Source: Helicovermis profundi (GTDB taxonomy: Bacteria; Bacillota; Clostridia; Peptostreptococcales; Acidaminobacteraceae). From it: a DNA stretch of 64,000 nucleotides. Both the position numbers and the translations under genes were made by a program. The stretch spans positions 636,001 through 700,000 of the forward strand of contig NZ_AP028654.1 of assembly GCF_033097505.1 (NCBI RefSeq), in the 5' to 3' direction. Shown here piece after piece: positions 37,201-44,280 of this stretch (position 1 is the first letter of the stretch; each line of letters opens with the position of its first letter). The notes beneath the pieces are model-generated. The model ran no database searches and had not been told where the DNA came from. It worked only from the letters and a program-made list of their open reading frames with translations.

Positions 37201-37560
37201 TTAAAAGATTCAATAAATACGCAGGGAACAATGGATAGAGGATTTACAAAATCGATTGATGAAGTTATAAGCGGAGTAGAAAACAATGAGGTTAAAGCAG
37301 TAGTTGTAATTGGAGAAGAAATTGAAGAGTTTAATACTGAATTTAAACCAGACTATCTTGCTGTAATAGATATGTTTGAAACTGAAACTACTGAAATTGC
37401 AGATTTAGTAATTCCAATGGTTACTTTGGCTGAAGTTAACGGCAGCGTTACAAGATGCGACGGAAAAGTATTAAATGTAAATAAAGTAATAGAACCTAAA
37501 ACAGGAAAAAATAATATAGATGTATTTTCTAATTTACTAGAACTATTGAATAGAAAATAA
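34276..37560 (+). CDS. Ferredoxin / GltD-like NAD(P)H oxidoreductase / NuoG-FdhA-like fusion, probable bifurcating transhydrogenase subunit
   Basis: A 1094-residue multidomain electron-transfer protein. Residues 1-80 form a [2Fe-2S] ferredoxin (CYDE...CGMC...C). Residues about 95-590 are GltD-like: a cysteine-rich linker (CKAPCIMACPAH, CPHPCETECRR), FAD-binding GAGPAGLAAAYYLK and NADP-type GGGNTAMDVAR. Two [4Fe-4S] motifs follow (CIQCGLCIRTC, CISCGQCVDVCP). A molybdopterin-oxidoreductase-like domain comes next, with CSYCSLGC and ILCEFGKFGYDYI, but the Sec/Cys-His active-site segment is missing and the domain is short. It therefore resembles an inactive NuoG-type domain and not a formate dehydrogenase. 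With the NuoE- and NuoF-like neighbours this fits the Stn-type electron-bifurcating NADH/ferredoxin:NADP transhydrogenase. The start is GTG after AGGAGG. Confidence 0.8.
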   Translation: MAIVRLNINGLEIKTTEDKTILNAALDNGIEIPHLCYDERMEAYGGCGMCVVEIEGMPKLVRSCSQKVQNGMIIKTNTDRTIATRKTALNLLSSDHRGDCKAPCIMACPAHTDIQGYVGLTANGQYRQALELIKEELPLPASIGRVCPHPCETECRRSILEEAISVAAIKTFVADKDLFESENGPFMPKILKDTGKKVAIVGAGPAGLAAAYYLKIKGHAVEVFDMMGKPGGMLRYGIPEYRLPKHVVDSEVEIIEKMGVKFNYNIKLGDDITLDYLSNNYDAVFLGIGAWESSNMRCIGEDANGVFGGIDFLRKITLNEDVKVGEKVLVVGGGNTAMDVARTCIRLGSKEVRLLYRRTEEEMPAEKVEIHEAKEEGLIFEFLLSPTEIFSTDGAASSMKCQKMKLGEPDASGRRRPEPIEGEFVEFETDTIISAIGQKVTIGNIKGINTSKRGTIEVDESTYQTNIENVFSGGDASDGPGIAIGAIAGGKNAARVMHTYLEGEIVGHSEPRIVSRKDMTIKDYPGIQIEPRVQNNILSSDIRKNNFQMVLETLSEEEAIKEAARCLECGCKDQFECQLLTNIKEYETDTEKDYGVKHRRYTPSTHKYIERDSDKCIQCGLCIRTCDEVMGISALGIVDRGFEALVAPEFGNNLEDTDCISCGQCVDVCPTGALMEKQLEAKEIPLKLKTVESVCSYCSLGCNIVYHYLGDKIYRVTPNRLKDDGILCEFGKFGYDYINSNERLIKPYERVNESKNQLSWMNAENDLISKLKSIKYTNGSDSIAFVVSQSLTNEELSKVKEISRVLDTKYISAIDISKFNSSNSFEEIYSADMLIAVGSVYENFVPMGIKMKMNSEKLITISDEGTKLDEFSKEKYITELNLEFFEEVLKSIILQNEIKEDVLKEKQVDINEIKEILKDVVPSENAVKFASKYCASKKPIFVVDEMSLSEEEIGLIYLIAMSVDKIDKVHRGIITLKDSINTQGTMDRGFTKSIDEVISGVENNEVKAVVVIGEEIEEFNTEFKPDYLAVIDMFETETTEIADLVIPMVTLAEVNGSVTRCDGKVLNVNKVIEPKTGKNNIDVFSNLLELLNRK

Positions 37561-37579
37561 TATAGACAACATACAATAT

Positions 37580-37620
37580 AAAAATGGTATTGAAATTAAT
37601 TTGTTTTCAATACCATTTTT
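37580..37620 (+). terminator. Intrinsic terminator of the oxidoreductase operon
   Basis: A perfect stem, AAAAATGGTATTGAAA (37580-37595) with TTTCAATACCATTTTT (37605-37620), about 20 bases after the stop codon. Confidence 0.9.
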
Positions 37621-37685
37621 AATAAAATATAGAATAATTTGAAATATTTTTCTATACTGACCCTAGACGTATAAATTTATTTTTA

Positions 37686-37819
37686 TCCAATGCCTTAGAG
37701 TTCTAATACCCCCACTTCTTAAAAAAGTGGGGGATAAAGAACTCTAAAAAGGCCCTGGATTATGTTTTCTAAGATTCAGTGGGAGTAAAAACTCCCTCTG
37801 AATCCAAGAAATTCATTTA
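37686..37819 (+). repeat. TTTA-flanked structured repeat, copy 1
   Basis: This is one of five near-identical units of about 133 bp in this window. It follows TTTA and ends in TTCATTTA. It folds into a multi-part hairpin (GCCTT/AAGGC, AGAGTTC/GAACTCT, CCCCCACTT/AAGTGGGGG) and a second long hairpin (GATTCAGTGGGAGT with ACTCCCTCTGAATC, one mismatch), with a 15-base single-stranded tail. There is no coding capacity and no terminal inverted repeat. The unit ends directly at the GGAGG site of the first aminopeptidase gene. Subterminal hairpins and a fixed TTTA target resemble non-autonomous IS200/IS605 elements, which is inference. Confidence 0.9.
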
Positions 37820-37831
37820 TGGAGGCTGATT

Positions 37832-39598
37832 ATGGTTAATGAAAGAGTAAAAAAGCTAAGAGATATAATGCTAAAAAATAATTTAGATGCGTATATCGTA
37901 TATTCATTTGATCCTCATAGTAGTGAATATGTATCTGAAAGATGGAAAGGTAGAGCGTGGATTTCGGGATTTACGGGTTCTGCTGGAACTATTGTTGTTT
38001 TGAAAGATAAAGCAGGTCTTTGGACTGATGGTAGATATTTTATTCAGGCAGAAAAACAGCTTAAAAACTCAGGAATTGATTTATATAAGATGGCAATACC
38101 AGGTTTTCCAACTTATGAAGAGTGGATTTATGATAATTTAGATAAAGATGCAAAAATTGGTGTAGATGGTGAAGTTCTTAATGTTAAAACTAATAAAGAA
38201 TTATGTGAAACTTTCTCTAAAAAAAATATAGAAATAAAATATATGGATTTACTTAACGATATTTGGCAAGATAGACCAAGTATTCCTATGAATGAAGTTT
38301 ATAAACATGAAATAAAGTATGCAGGAAAATCACGTCAAAAGAAAATAGAAATTCTAAGAGAATATATTAGTAAAAAAGAGAGCGATTATTATATTATTTC
38401 AACTTTAGACGATATTGCTTGGACATTAAATTTAAGAGGATCAGATATTTCATATTCTCCTGTTGCAATATCTTATTTACTTATTTCAAAAAGTAAAACT
38501 GTACTTTATATTCATAACAATAAGTTAAATAATGAATTAGTTAGTAGTTTAAAAAAAGATAAAATTCTTATAAAAAACTATGATACTATATTTGAAGATT
38601 TGGGAGAAATTAGTAAAACGGATAGTATTTTAATAAATGAGGAAAGTATAAATGTAAAAATCAAAAACTCTATAAATGCTAAAACAAAAAATACTAAAAA
38701 TTATATTGCTTTTCTTAAATCAGTAAAAGATGACATTGAATTAGAAAATCAAAAAAAATGTCTTATTCGCGATGGAGCGAGTTTAGTTAGATTTCTTCAC
38801 TGGGTTGATACAAATGTTAAATCTGAAACTCTTACGGAAATAAATGTTAATGAAAAACTTTATTCAATTAGAAAAGATGACTCAAAATTTGTTGATGAAA
38901 GTTTTGCTTCTATTATTGGTTATAAAGAACATGGGGCTTTAATGCATTATAGTGCAAATGAAGAAACCTGTTACAAATTAAAGCCAGAGGGAATGCTTTT
39001 AGTTGATTCTGGTGGATTATATTTAGATGGAACAAGTGATATAACTAGGACATTTTCTTTAGGAGAGGTTAGCGATAAAGAAAGAACTGATTTTACATTA
39101 GTTTTAAAGGGTGTAATTAATCTTACAAAAGCAGTTTTTCTTGAAGGAACTATTGGAGCAAATCTTGATATACTTGCAAGAAAACCTATGTGGGACAATG
39201 GTATAGACTATAAATGCGGAACAGGTCACGGCATCGGATATTTTTTAAATGTTCACGAAGGCCCTCAGAGAATTTCTCGCGATCTAATAAATGTAAAGCT
39301 TGAAGAGGGTATGGTGCTTAGTAATGAACCTGGAATATATAGAGAAGGACAATATGGAATTAGAATAGAAAATACAATTGTAGTTGTTCCATATAAAGAA
39401 AGTGAATTTGGAAAATTTTATAAATTCGAGACTATTTCTTACGCTCCAATAGATATTAGACTTATAAAAAGTGAGTTATTAACTGAGGGTGAAAGAGAGT
39501 GGATTAATTCTTATCATAATGATGTTTATAAAAAACTATCTCCTTTATTAAATAAAAAAGAAAATAAATGGTTAAAAAATATGACCAAAGAAATTTAA
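37832..39598 (+). CDS. X-Pro aminopeptidase (M24B family), first tandem paralogue
   Basis: A cytoplasmic metallopeptidase of 588 residues that removes N-terminal residues before proline. It has two creatinase-like N-terminal domains, the M24 pita-bread catalytic domain and a short C-terminal M24 extension, as in the long aminopeptidase P form. The metal ligands are visible: Asp392 and Asp403 in VDSGGLYLDGTSD, His in GTGHGIGYFLNVHEGP, and two Glu in LSNEPGIY and GIRIEN. GGAGG precedes the ATG, and the 5' leader is formed by repeat copy 1. The second paralogue lies 404 bases downstream with the same layout. With two copies, gene dosage or substrate division is possible. Confidence 0.93.
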   Translation: MVNERVKKLRDIMLKNNLDAYIVYSFDPHSSEYVSERWKGRAWISGFTGSAGTIVVLKDKAGLWTDGRYFIQAEKQLKNSGIDLYKMAIPGFPTYEEWIYDNLDKDAKIGVDGEVLNVKTNKELCETFSKKNIEIKYMDLLNDIWQDRPSIPMNEVYKHEIKYAGKSRQKKIEILREYISKKESDYYIISTLDDIAWTLNLRGSDISYSPVAISYLLISKSKTVLYIHNNKLNNELVSSLKKDKILIKNYDTIFEDLGEISKTDSILINEESINVKIKNSINAKTKNTKNYIAFLKSVKDDIELENQKKCLIRDGASLVRFLHWVDTNVKSETLTEINVNEKLYSIRKDDSKFVDESFASIIGYKEHGALMHYSANEETCYKLKPEGMLLVDSGGLYLDGTSDITRTFSLGEVSDKERTDFTLVLKGVINLTKAVFLEGTIGANLDILARKPMWDNGIDYKCGTGHGIGYFLNVHEGPQRISRDLINVKLEEGMVLSNEPGIYREGQYGIRIENTIVVVPYKESEFGKFYKFETISYAPIDIRLIKSELLTEGEREWINSYHNDVYKKLSPLLNKKENKWLKNMTKEI

Positions 39599-39724
39599 AA
39601 ATTTATTAAAAAAACTTATCAAATAATGAACTATTTTTACTATATAAGTATTTATTATTTTGATATACTGATTTTAACGATATAAAAAAAATTATACGCG
39701 TTAATGAGCAATATTAAATATTTA

Positions 39725-39857
39725 TCCGATGCCTTAGAATTCTAATACCCCCACTTCTTAAAAAAGTGGGGAATAAAGAACTCTAAAAGGCCCTGGATTA
39801 TGTTTTCTAAGATTCAGTGGGAGTAAAAACTCCCTCTGAATCCAAGAAATTCATTTA
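39725..39857 (+). repeat. TTTA-flanked structured repeat, copy 2 (first half of a head-to-tail pair)
   Basis: The same 133-bp unit as at 37686, joined without spacer to copy 3; the two share a single TTTA at the joint (39854-39857). The stretch 39599-39724 upstream shows no gene or clear terminator. Confidence 0.9.
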
Positions 39858-39990
39858 TCCGATGCCTTAGAATTCTAATACCCCCACTTCTTAAAAAAGT
39901 GGGGGAGAAAGAACTCTAAAAGGCTCTGGATTATGTTTTCTAAGATTCAGTGGGAGTAAAAACTCCCTCTGAATCCAAGAAATTCATTTA
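39858..39990 (+). repeat. TTTA-flanked structured repeat, copy 3 (second half of the pair)
   Basis: It differs from copy 2 at only a few positions and ends directly at the GGAGG site of the second aminopeptidase gene, exactly as copy 1 does for the first gene. Confidence 0.9.
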
Positions 39991-40002
39991 TGGAGGTCAT
40001 AT

Positions 40003-41769
40003 ATGATTAAAGAAAGAGTGAAAAAATTAAGAAAACTAATGGAAAAAAATAATTTGGATGCATATATTGTATACTCGTTTGATCCTCATAATAGCGAATA
40101 TGTATCTGAAAAATGGAAAAGCAGGGCTTGGATTTCTGGTTTTACTGGATCAGCTGGATTAGTAGTAATTTTAAAAGACAAAGCTGGTCTTTGGACGGAT
40201 GGTAGATACTTTATTCAGGCTGAAGAACAATTAAAAGGCTCGGGTATAGATTTATTTAAAATGGCTACACCAGGTTTCGATACTTACACACAGTGGTTAT
40301 ATAACAACTTAGATAAAAATGCAACTATTGGTACGGATGGCGAAGTTGTAACAGTAGCAATGAATGATGAATTAATTTCTATTTTTGACAAAAAGAATAT
40401 TAATATCGAATATATGGATTTAATTGATGAAATTTGGGAAGATAGACCAAGTATTCCTATGAATGAAGTATATGAACATAAAATAAAATATGCAGGAAAA
40501 GAAAGACTTACTAAGATTAGTATTATTAGAGATATTATTAAAAAAAACGAAGGAAATCACTATGTGCTTTCGACTTTAGATGATATAGCTTGGCTCTTTA
40601 ATTTTAGAGGCTCAGATGTTAAAAATTCACCAGTAGCTGTTTCATATGTTTTAATATCTGAAAACAAAGCCACTTTATATATTCATAATAATAAAATTAA
40701 CACTCATCTTTTAAAAAGTTTAGAAGAGGATAATATTGCTATTAAAAATTATACTGATATATTCAACGATTTAAGTGAATTAGGCACGGATGAAACTGTT
40801 CTAATAAATGAAAAGACTCTTAATATTAAAGTTAAAAATAGTATACAAGCTAATACAAAAAATATTAAAAATATAGTTGCCTACGAAAAAGCTAAAAAGG
40901 ATTCTATAGAAATATCAAATGAAAAAAACTGTCTTATTCGCGACGGAGCGAGTATGGTTAAATTCTTGCACTGGTTAGATACAAATGTTGATTCAGGAAA
41001 GCTTACTGAACTAAGTATTGACAAAAAACTTAATTATTTTAGAGCGCAGGATTCAAAATTTGTTGATGAAAGTTTTGATACTATAGCAGGTTATAAGGAG
41101 CACGGCGCTATTATTCATTATAGTGCAAATGAAGAAACGAATTCTACTCTTAAAAATGAAAGTATTTTATTACTTGATTCTGGAGGATTATATTTAGATG
41201 GAACAACTGATATAACTAGAACAATTGCGCTTGGAGAAACTAGTGAAGAAGAAAAAACTGATTTTACATTAGTTCTTAAAGGTATGATTAATTTATCTCA
41301 AGCTATATTTCTTGAGGGAACCATAGGAGCAAATCTTGATATTTTAGCAAGACAAGCTATGTGGAATAGAGCTATAGACTATAAACATGGAACAAGTCAT
41401 GGTATTGGATATTTTCTAAATGTTCATGAAGGACCACAGAGTATTTCCTTAAAATTAATAGACGTAAAACTTGAAGAGGGTATGTTACTTAGTAATGAAC
41501 CAGGTCTTTATAGAAAAGGAAAACATGGAATTCGTATAGAAAATACTATTACTGTTGTGCCGCATTTAGAAACTGAGTTCGGCAAATTCTTTAAATTTGA
41601 AACTGTTTCATTTTGTCCAATAGACAGAAGACTTATAAAATCTGATATGTTAAATGAGTCTGAGAGAAAATGGATAAATACCTATCATAGTGAAGTTTTC
41701 GAAAAACTTTCACCTCTACTTAATAGTGAACAAACAAATTGGTTAAAAGAGATGACCAAAGAAGTCTAA
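40003..41769 (+). CDS. X-Pro aminopeptidase (M24B family), second tandem paralogue
   Basis: Also 588 residues and collinear with the first copy without visible gaps, but clearly diverged (roughly two thirds identical by eye). All catalytic positions are kept: the two Asp in LLDSGGLYLDGTTDITRT, His in GTSHGIGYFLNVHEGP and Glu in LSNEPGLYRKG and GIRIENT. The only change close to the active site is GTGHG to GTSHG. Both copies therefore look active. GGAGG precedes the ATG, and two tandem structured repeats form the leader. A terminator, itself split by another repeat copy, follows the gene. Confidence 0.93.
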   Translation: MIKERVKKLRKLMEKNNLDAYIVYSFDPHNSEYVSEKWKSRAWISGFTGSAGLVVILKDKAGLWTDGRYFIQAEEQLKGSGIDLFKMATPGFDTYTQWLYNNLDKNATIGTDGEVVTVAMNDELISIFDKKNINIEYMDLIDEIWEDRPSIPMNEVYEHKIKYAGKERLTKISIIRDIIKKNEGNHYVLSTLDDIAWLFNFRGSDVKNSPVAVSYVLISENKATLYIHNNKINTHLLKSLEEDNIAIKNYTDIFNDLSELGTDETVLINEKTLNIKVKNSIQANTKNIKNIVAYEKAKKDSIEISNEKNCLIRDGASMVKFLHWLDTNVDSGKLTELSIDKKLNYFRAQDSKFVDESFDTIAGYKEHGAIIHYSANEETNSTLKNESILLLDSGGLYLDGTTDITRTIALGETSEEEKTDFTLVLKGMINLSQAIFLEGTIGANLDILARQAMWNRAIDYKHGTSHGIGYFLNVHEGPQSISLKLIDVKLEEGMLLSNEPGLYRKGKHGIRIENTITVVPHLETEFGKFFKFETVSFCPIDRRLIKSDMLNESERKWINTYHSEVFEKLSPLLNSEQTNWLKEMTKEV

Positions 41770-41780
41770 AATATAATAAC

Positions 41781-41962
41781 AAAAGCTGCTAATTCCTATT
41801 TATCCGATGCCTTAGAGTTCTAATAGCCCAACTTCTTAAAAAAGTGAGGGATAAAGAACTCTAAAAAGGCCCTGAATTATGTTTTCTAAGATTCAGTGGG
41901 AGTAAAAACTCCCTCTGAATCTTAGAAATTCATTTAAGATAGGAATTGGCAGCTTTTTTATT
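41781..41962 (+). terminator. Terminator hairpin split by repeat copy 4
   Basis: The left arm AAAAGCTGCTAATTCCTA (41781-41798) pairs with TAGGAATTGGCAGCTTTT (41940-41957) apart from one G-U pair, followed by T residues. The two arms are separated by the inserted repeat; without it the loop would be about nine bases. It stands between the convergent aminopeptidase and hflC genes and would work in both directions. Confidence 0.85.
41803..41936 (+). repeat. TTTA-flanked structured repeat, copy 4, inside a terminator loop
   Basis: It begins after TTTA (41799-41802) and ends in TTCATTTA. The first hairpin carries more substitutions than in the other copies (AGCCCAACTT and AAGTGAGGG). Removing one unit restores a compact terminator, which shows the insertion event and its TTTA target. 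Confidence 0.92.
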
Positions 41963-42017
41963 AGCTTTGTAAAAAACGAATTTTTCCAAAAAACTTTACT
42001 GTATAGGCTAGAAGTTT

Positions 42018-42893
42018 CTATTCTTTTCCATTCAAAACTTTGACAATATAGCTATCAGAAGGTAAAAATAATGTTTTATCGCCTTTCATAACTATTTTAA
42101 GTGTGTCTAAACTTCTTACAAATTTATAATATTCAGATCGGTCTTTTGTCGAATATGCATTTGAAATTATTTTCATATATTCACTTTCTCCTTGACCTTT
42201 TAATTCTTCAGCATCAGCTATAGCCTTAGATAGTAAAATTCCAACTTCTTTATCAGTTTCGTTTACTACTTTACTAGCTTCAAGTTTTCCAGCTGCCCTA
42301 AAACTTTCCGCCATTTGGTTTCTTTCAGATATCATTCTGTTATAAACTGCATTTTCATTGTCAGAGGGTAAATCTAAGCGTTTTATTTCCACTGCGATAG
42401 TAGATACTCCGTAGCTTTTTAATTGTTTGTTTACTTGCTCTGTTATTGCAGTATTTACTTCATCAATTGAACTATTATTTGCATTTATGATTGAAGTTTG
42501 CTTCATAGTTCCAAGTTTGTTTTTTACCGCATTGTAAACAACAGCATCTAAACGATTTTCCATTTCTGATATTCTACTTACAGTTTTCATAAAAAGATAT
42601 GGATCGTTAATTTGCCATACGGCAAAGTTGTCAACGACTAAGGTCTTTTTATCACCTGTTATAACATCGGAAGGAGTTATATCATAAATCATGCGATTTT
42701 TAGGTATTTTTCTAACTTTATCTAGGATTGGCAATTTAAATTTTAGTCCTGCTGTTTTTTTTATGCCAATATATTTCGAAAAACGTGTTACATAAGCGAA
42801 TTCATTTTCCTTAACTTGATAAAAGCTTCCTGTTATAGCGAAAAACATAATAATTCCTATTACTATTAAACTTACTTTTTTAAATTTTTTCAT
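42018..42893 (-). CDS. hflC: HflC-like SPFH/stomatin family membrane protease modulator
   Basis: A 291-residue membrane protein with one N-terminal transmembrane segment (residues about 6-24) and an SPFH/Band 7 domain. The stretch YNRMISERNQMAESFRAAG, followed by a helical alanine- and glutamate-rich region, is typical of HflC. In Escherichia coli HflKC forms a large periplasm-facing cage around FtsH and limits its proteolysis. The ATG (42893) directly follows the hflK stop codon and the GGAGG site lies inside the hflK end, so the two are translationally coupled. Confidence 0.93.
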   Translation of the reverse strand: MKKFKKVSLIVIGIIMFFAITGSFYQVKENEFAYVTRFSKYIGIKKTAGLKFKLPILDKVRKIPKNRMIYDITPSDVITGDKKTLVVDNFAVWQINDPYLFMKTVSRISEMENRLDAVVYNAVKNKLGTMKQTSIINANNSSIDEVNTAITEQVNKQLKSYGVSTIAVEIKRLDLPSDNENAVYNRMISERNQMAESFRAAGKLEASKVVNETDKEVGILLSKAIADAEELKGQGESEYMKIISNAYSTKDRSEYYKFVRSLDTLKIVMKGDKTLFLPSDSYIVKVLNGKE

Positions 42894-43976
42894 TTAATTG
42901 CCTCCTTTATCTTCAACCGTTTTTGTATTTTCATCTAGATTATTTGAAATAAAAGATTGTAAAGGCAACATTTTTTGTACATCCCCTGATGAAGATTCGA
43001 TATAGATAGTCATATCAGGAAACACCTTTTCTATGGTTTCTAGATACATCCTTGTTTTAGTTAGTGTTTTATTTTTTGCATACTCAGTATACATAGCATT
43101 AAATTTTGCTACATCACCGTTTGCTTCATTTATACGAGAAGCTTTATATGCTTCGGCATCTCTAACTAATTTATCAGCTTTACTCTCAGCCGCAGGTATA
43201 GTTTTGTTTTTATATTCAAGTGCTTCGTTGATTCTTGTTTCTTTTTCTTGCTTTGCAGTTTCAACATTCTTAAAAGCAGCTTTTACTTTTTCAGTAGGAG
43301 GTTCACTATCTTGAATTTTAATATCAAGAACAGCAATTCCAAGATCGTAACTTTCTAATTTTTTAAGCATTTTGTCTTTAATTTCATTTTGAATTATTGG
43401 CTTATCAACTGTTAAAACACCATCAACACCTTTAGAACCAACTATACTTCTAGCAGATGATTGTGCAATCATTCTTAGAGTATCAATGGGTTTATTGGAA
43501 TTATATAAGTATTTAACAGGATCAGATATTTTCCATTCAATGAAGAAATCAATTTTAACAATATTAAAATCTCCTGTAATCATCTTAGATTCTGCTACAA
43601 CGTCATTTACTTGAGAAGATTTTTCAGAATTATTTGTACTTGCATAACCAATTTGCATTTTTTGAGTTTTATTAACTGCAACCTTTTTTACACTTTGAAT
43701 TGGGTATGGAAGTTTAAAGTGAAGTCCTGCTGATTTTACATCTGTTACTTTACCAAGAGTTGTTACGACAGCTTGTTGAGTCTCATCAACTGTGTATGCT
43801 AATGATGTAACAAAAATAATAGAAATAATAATAAGCGGAAGTATTAATAAAGTTTTGATTGTTTTTAGTTTTGAAGAACGCTTATTTGTGTTATTTTCGC
43901 TTTCTTCACTAATACTTTCTGGGTCTAAATTAGTGTGAGTAGTAAAATTTTTTAGTTTGTTTTTTAGTAGTGACAT
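42894..43976 (-). CDS. hflK: HflK-like SPFH/stomatin family membrane protease modulator
   Basis: A 360-residue partner of HflC. A charged, serine- and asparagine-rich N-terminal tail (about 1-38), a transmembrane segment (about 42-64), an SPFH domain and a long helical region with AEAYKASRINEANGDVAKFNA are visible, all typical of HflK. AGGAGGG precedes ATG 43976. It is the first gene of the minus-strand pair, with a clear promoter at 44016-44044. No ftsH gene is seen in this window. Confidence 0.93.
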   Translation of the reverse strand: MSLLKNKLKNFTTHTNLDPESISEESENNTNKRSSKLKTIKTLLILPLIIISIIFVTSLAYTVDETQQAVVTTLGKVTDVKSAGLHFKLPYPIQSVKKVAVNKTQKMQIGYASTNNSEKSSQVNDVVAESKMITGDFNIVKIDFFIEWKISDPVKYLYNSNKPIDTLRMIAQSSARSIVGSKGVDGVLTVDKPIIQNEIKDKMLKKLESYDLGIAVLDIKIQDSEPPTEKVKAAFKNVETAKQEKETRINEALEYKNKTIPAAESKADKLVRDAEAYKASRINEANGDVAKFNAMYTEYAKNKTLTKTRMYLETIEKVFPDMTIYIESSSGDVQKMLPLQSFISNNLDENTKTVEDKGGN

Positions 43977-44015
43977 TTTCCCTCCTGTTTGTTAATATAT
44001 TTTCAATCGATTTTC

Positions 44016-44044
44016 ATTATAATATAAAAAATTGCACTTGTAAA
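44016..44044 (-). promoter_or_regulatory. hflKC promoter
   Basis: On the minus strand TTTACA (44039-44044 complement), 17 bases, then TATAAT (44016-44021 complement), about 40 bases before the hflK start. The rest of 43977-44280 is AT-rich and must also hold the start signals of the divergent sensor kinase. Confidence 0.6.
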
Positions 44045-44280
44045 TATGTATAAAAGTGTAATTAATAAAAAATTTTATAATTTTAACTAAGATATTCATA
44101 AAAATATGGTGTTGTATAATTTTGTGGAGATATATTTTTTTCTAGTTTTCTTATATTATAAATGTTATACATATTGTTATAATATATTTTAACAAAATTA
44201 GTTAATATTTCGTAATAAATAAATATGTTATTTATCTATATGAATTTGGGTATTAATCCTCTATAGGAGGGTGATTGCTA

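Noticed and set aside
34276-37560. Formate dehydrogenase catalytic subunit
   Set aside because: The molybdopterin-type domain is short and lacks the Sec/Cys-His active-site segment; the GltD-like middle points to a transhydrogenase.
43033-43314. Plus-strand hydrophobic frame of 93 codons
   Set aside because: It is antisense to hflK with no ribosome site.
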